Shown here in pieces: positions 44,901 through 45,808 of a stretch of DNA of 45,808 nt. Each line of letters begins with the position of its first letter. Positions within the stretch are counted from its first letter, which is position 1. The stretch comes from Candidatus Helarchaeota archaeon. GTDB lineage: Archaea > Asgardarchaeota > Lokiarchaeia > Helarchaeales > JABXJV01. Under the pieces are notes generated by a model, which saw only the letters and a program-made list of their open reading frames with translations, did not search any database and was not told the origin of the DNA. The stretch covers positions 1-45,808 of the forward strand of contig JABXJV010000442.1 of NCBI GenBank assembly GCA_013375355.1. Reading direction: 5' to 3'. The position numbers were made by a program, and so were the translations under genes.

Positions 44901-45808
44901 ATTTACAAATATCATAATTATTCTGGCTCGGGAGGAACAGTTTATTTCGTTTTTAGTCGTTCAAATATAAATGTTTATTTTAATGGATTATATCATCACC
45001 AATCAGGCGCTTGGCAGTATGAAGCTTATGATTGGGGTGGTGGATGGCAAGATCATCCAAATGCAGTAGATGCGGGTAAGTTGTTTCAAGAAGATGCTGG
45101 TGATCCTAATATCTTGATTACTATATGGAACACAACCCAAGACCCCTATTTAGATGATATATTGGTGCGAGAAGCTGATTTTCCGAATCCTGCTAGTGTT
45201 TCTATGTCAATCGGAAGGCATCCTGTAACACTTAATTATGAAATCGTCAATAGTTTTGGAATATGGCAGTTTTATCAAGATGTGGAATCTACAAACGTTA
45301 CTAATAAACAAAATTTCGTTGACAATTTATATGAAGTCTTAATTGGGAATCCGCCAACTATTGGGTCTCTTGGACCGAGATATGAATTTGAAAAACCGAA
45401 TATAATTGAGGTTTTACAAGATCCAACCATACCCGGTAATTTAGATTCGGTTAATATTACTGTTCATATTACTGATGACGCTGAAGTCGATACAGTCTGG
45501 ATCAATACTAATTATTCTGGAAGCCCTCTAGAATATCAAATGGAGTGGCTCTCAGGTTCTAATCAAGACGGCTATTGGAATTATACAATTCCCCAAGGCA
45601 CTATAGGAACAACAATAAATTATTCAATTTGGGTTAATGATACAAGTGGTAACACGAACATTACAACAATCTACAAGTATCTTATTAGAGATAGCGAGTT
45701 TCCGAATATAATCGGCGTTTCACAAGATCCACCAAGTCCAGGAAATCTAGATACAGTTAATATAACTGTCCATATCACTGATAATTTTGGAGTTCATACA
45801 GTTTTAAT
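41907..45808 (+). CDS. giant secreted or surface repeat protein (partial, runs off right edge)
   Basis: Open without a stop from ATG 41907 (GGAG eight bases ahead) to the window end: at least 1,300 residues. The N-terminal hydrophobic segment (ISILMISTLIIVLSIYS) is a signal peptide or anchor. Two homologous units follow, about 42093-43719 and 43749-45368, each near 550 residues (NTGSNQTDVIIDPVIFTEE against NSGSNQTNVIIDPVFFTEE; both have PNAWETFS, LPRFGG and WYTFKVTFDC). Then Ig-like repeats begin (NLDSVNITVHITDD, NLDTVNITVHITDN). Many N-x-S/T sites suggest N-glycosylation. The segments ETKKYRVYY and WYTFKVTFDC suggest lectin-like beta folds. It is probably an adhesin or S-layer-associated protein; the C-terminal anchor lies beyond the window. 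Confidence 0.8.
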   Translation, partial: MGLNKKNISILMISTLIIVLSIYSLNSSLFNNNLSLFPFAQTPNKTEDITTIIASGEKFEHFKDFEVWENTGSNQTDVIIDPVIFTEERRYCYKDSIRVYKSPYSPGDEIVSQVYNLEPNAWETFSSSPDFGNPTGWTTIEPADTYIQVLPRFGGHKKVVELYDNTSSDFCSIQYGFGAQTSGTYYLTAMTTKENMTAALDVSGVAGIAASIGYRDNGQFFYVNGASYPDSGIIYEVNKWYTFKVTFDCGPDTYSAWYWDETSQNWSVITLNSNFRLAQVNVQNYYFHSGGIIANNGSFYVAAVDSSWETGYQEDQILYLSSANIAFIDNLTANETKKYRVYYNSTPTAPANYNNIQRNGYTVNFTSGESAIMYVGNVDGLRQFDKNGNEHLAGATGYGCTTTVEVSGGGSVQNSPIISDGSIFIETWHIDSENEWSMFRCYANSYIYKFHNFSGSGSFDWRVFSADGVGETIDFEGIYYHQSNSWQYEAFDYTGGSWENHWETIDQGKMFQEDNGDSNILITLWDISQDSDANDILFSECNFGNPANARVAIGNVGTPPYAALTSSFGGWQFYLDAGSTNVNDKQDFIDNLYDVLIGKPPTIGVPSFRDPIYYYKEFNVTENSGSNQTNVIIDPVFFTEENKYCFKDSIRLYKSPYGSTDELVSQVYNLTPNAWETFSNSPDFEDPSGWTVSAPLETNITVLPRFGGYKKVVEMFDNSSSGNFCSISDSFSNQISGTSYISIMTTTSNSHNAIALTGSGGYATTIGFYPNGSIYYAEGPVATDSGVKYETNKWYTFKVTFDCTTDKYSAWYWNETNLNWCVLCLNSDFTVTQVSIDSHLIHTSGTSKGTFYIAAIDNSWDPGYEEDRILYVSSANIAFIDDLEASETKSYRIYYSNSPIAPAGYANILRTGYTVNFTDGSSAIMYIMNVDILRQFDKMGNEHLSGSTNYAQTATQELGGGEFVITPPIISDGPIFIETWHVDSSDEWSMYRYYSNSYIYKYHNYSGSGGTVYFVFSRSNINVYFNGLYHHQSGAWQYEAYDWGGGWQDHPNAVDAGKLFQEDAGDPNILITIWNTTQDPYLDDILVREADFPNPASVSMSIGRHPVTLNYEIVNSFGIWQFYQDVESTNVTNKQNFVDNLYEVLIGNPPTIGSLGPRYEFEKPNIIEVLQDPTIPGNLDSVNITVHITDDAEVDTVWINTNYSGSPLEYQMEWLSGSNQDGYWNYTIPQGTIGTTINYSIWVNDTSGNTNITTIYKYLIRDSEFPNIIGVSQDPPSPGNLDTVNITVHITDNFGVHTVL

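Noticed and set aside
1..45808. tRNA genes, rRNA, CRISPR arrays, insertion sequences.
   Set aside because: I looked for T-arm GTTCGAATC-like words, regularly spaced repeats and transposase motifs and found none that hold up; a tRNAscan or CRISPR finder run would settle this.

Overview
The window is AT-rich DNA from an archaeon, almost certainly an Asgard archaeon of the Lokiarchaeia type. This rests on gene content read directly from the translations: an actin-related protein, a gelsolin-like protein, two MglA/Ras-like small GTPases, roadblock/LC7, longin-like and V4R/TRAPP-like proteins, a PH/GRAM-like protein with a zinc ribbon, many coiled-coil proteins, and an archaeal thiolase/DUF35/HMG-CoA-synthase-family operon. 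Starts are typically preceded by GGTG or GAGG about 6 bases away, and I used this to correct several start codons. The species cannot be told from the sequence alone. I saw no tRNA, rRNA, CRISPR array, transposase or origin.

Layout. 1-1600: a B12-binding radical SAM gene split by a one-base shift in a 9-T run. 1.6-5.75 kb (minus): five genes, mostly coiled coil, the fourth ending in a TrmB-like sensor domain; an 802-residue protein of unknown function is divergent (5.9-8.3 kb). 8.37-8.63 kb: a decayed gene. 8.8-13.45 kb: two MglA-like GTPases flanking an acetyltransferase, an FAD oxidoreductase and the PH/GRAM-zinc ribbon protein. 13.7-15.35 kb: a GHKL ATPase ending in an HExxH motif. 15.65-17.35 kb: an actin-related protein with a winged-helix-like tail. 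17.7-20.3 kb: thiolase, DUF35 and an HMG-CoA-synthase homologue lacking its catalytic residues. 20.4-22.1 kb: gelsolin-like gene divergent from a roadblock gene whose upstream frame carries one in-frame TGA. 22.2-25.2 kb: two coiled-coil proteins, a V4R-roadblock fusion and a PAP2 phosphatase.

25.25-30.3 kb (minus): a P-loop ATPase with a helical-repeat tail followed by a TrmB-like protein of about 1,050 residues, mostly coiled coil, with a one-base shift near its end. 30.5-32 kb: two V4R/TRAPP-like proteins and a small basic protein. 32.1-33.1 kb: GalT. 33.2-37.5 kb: a three-gene iron-sulfur cassette present twice in tandem, plus a third copy of its last gene. 37.5-41.5 kb: membrane glycosyltransferase, longin-winged helix protein, 7-TM protein and ROK kinase. 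41.9 kb to the right edge: a secreted protein of at least 1,300 residues with two tandem repeats of about 550 residues and Ig-like repeats, running off the window.

The genes group into cytoskeleton and membrane-trafficking-like modules (actin-related protein, gelsolin, GTPases, roadblock/V4R/longin/PH), isoprenoid-related metabolism, and two sets that I cannot match to described systems: the coiled-coil/TrmB-sensor/ATPase sets and the duplicated iron-sulfur cassette.
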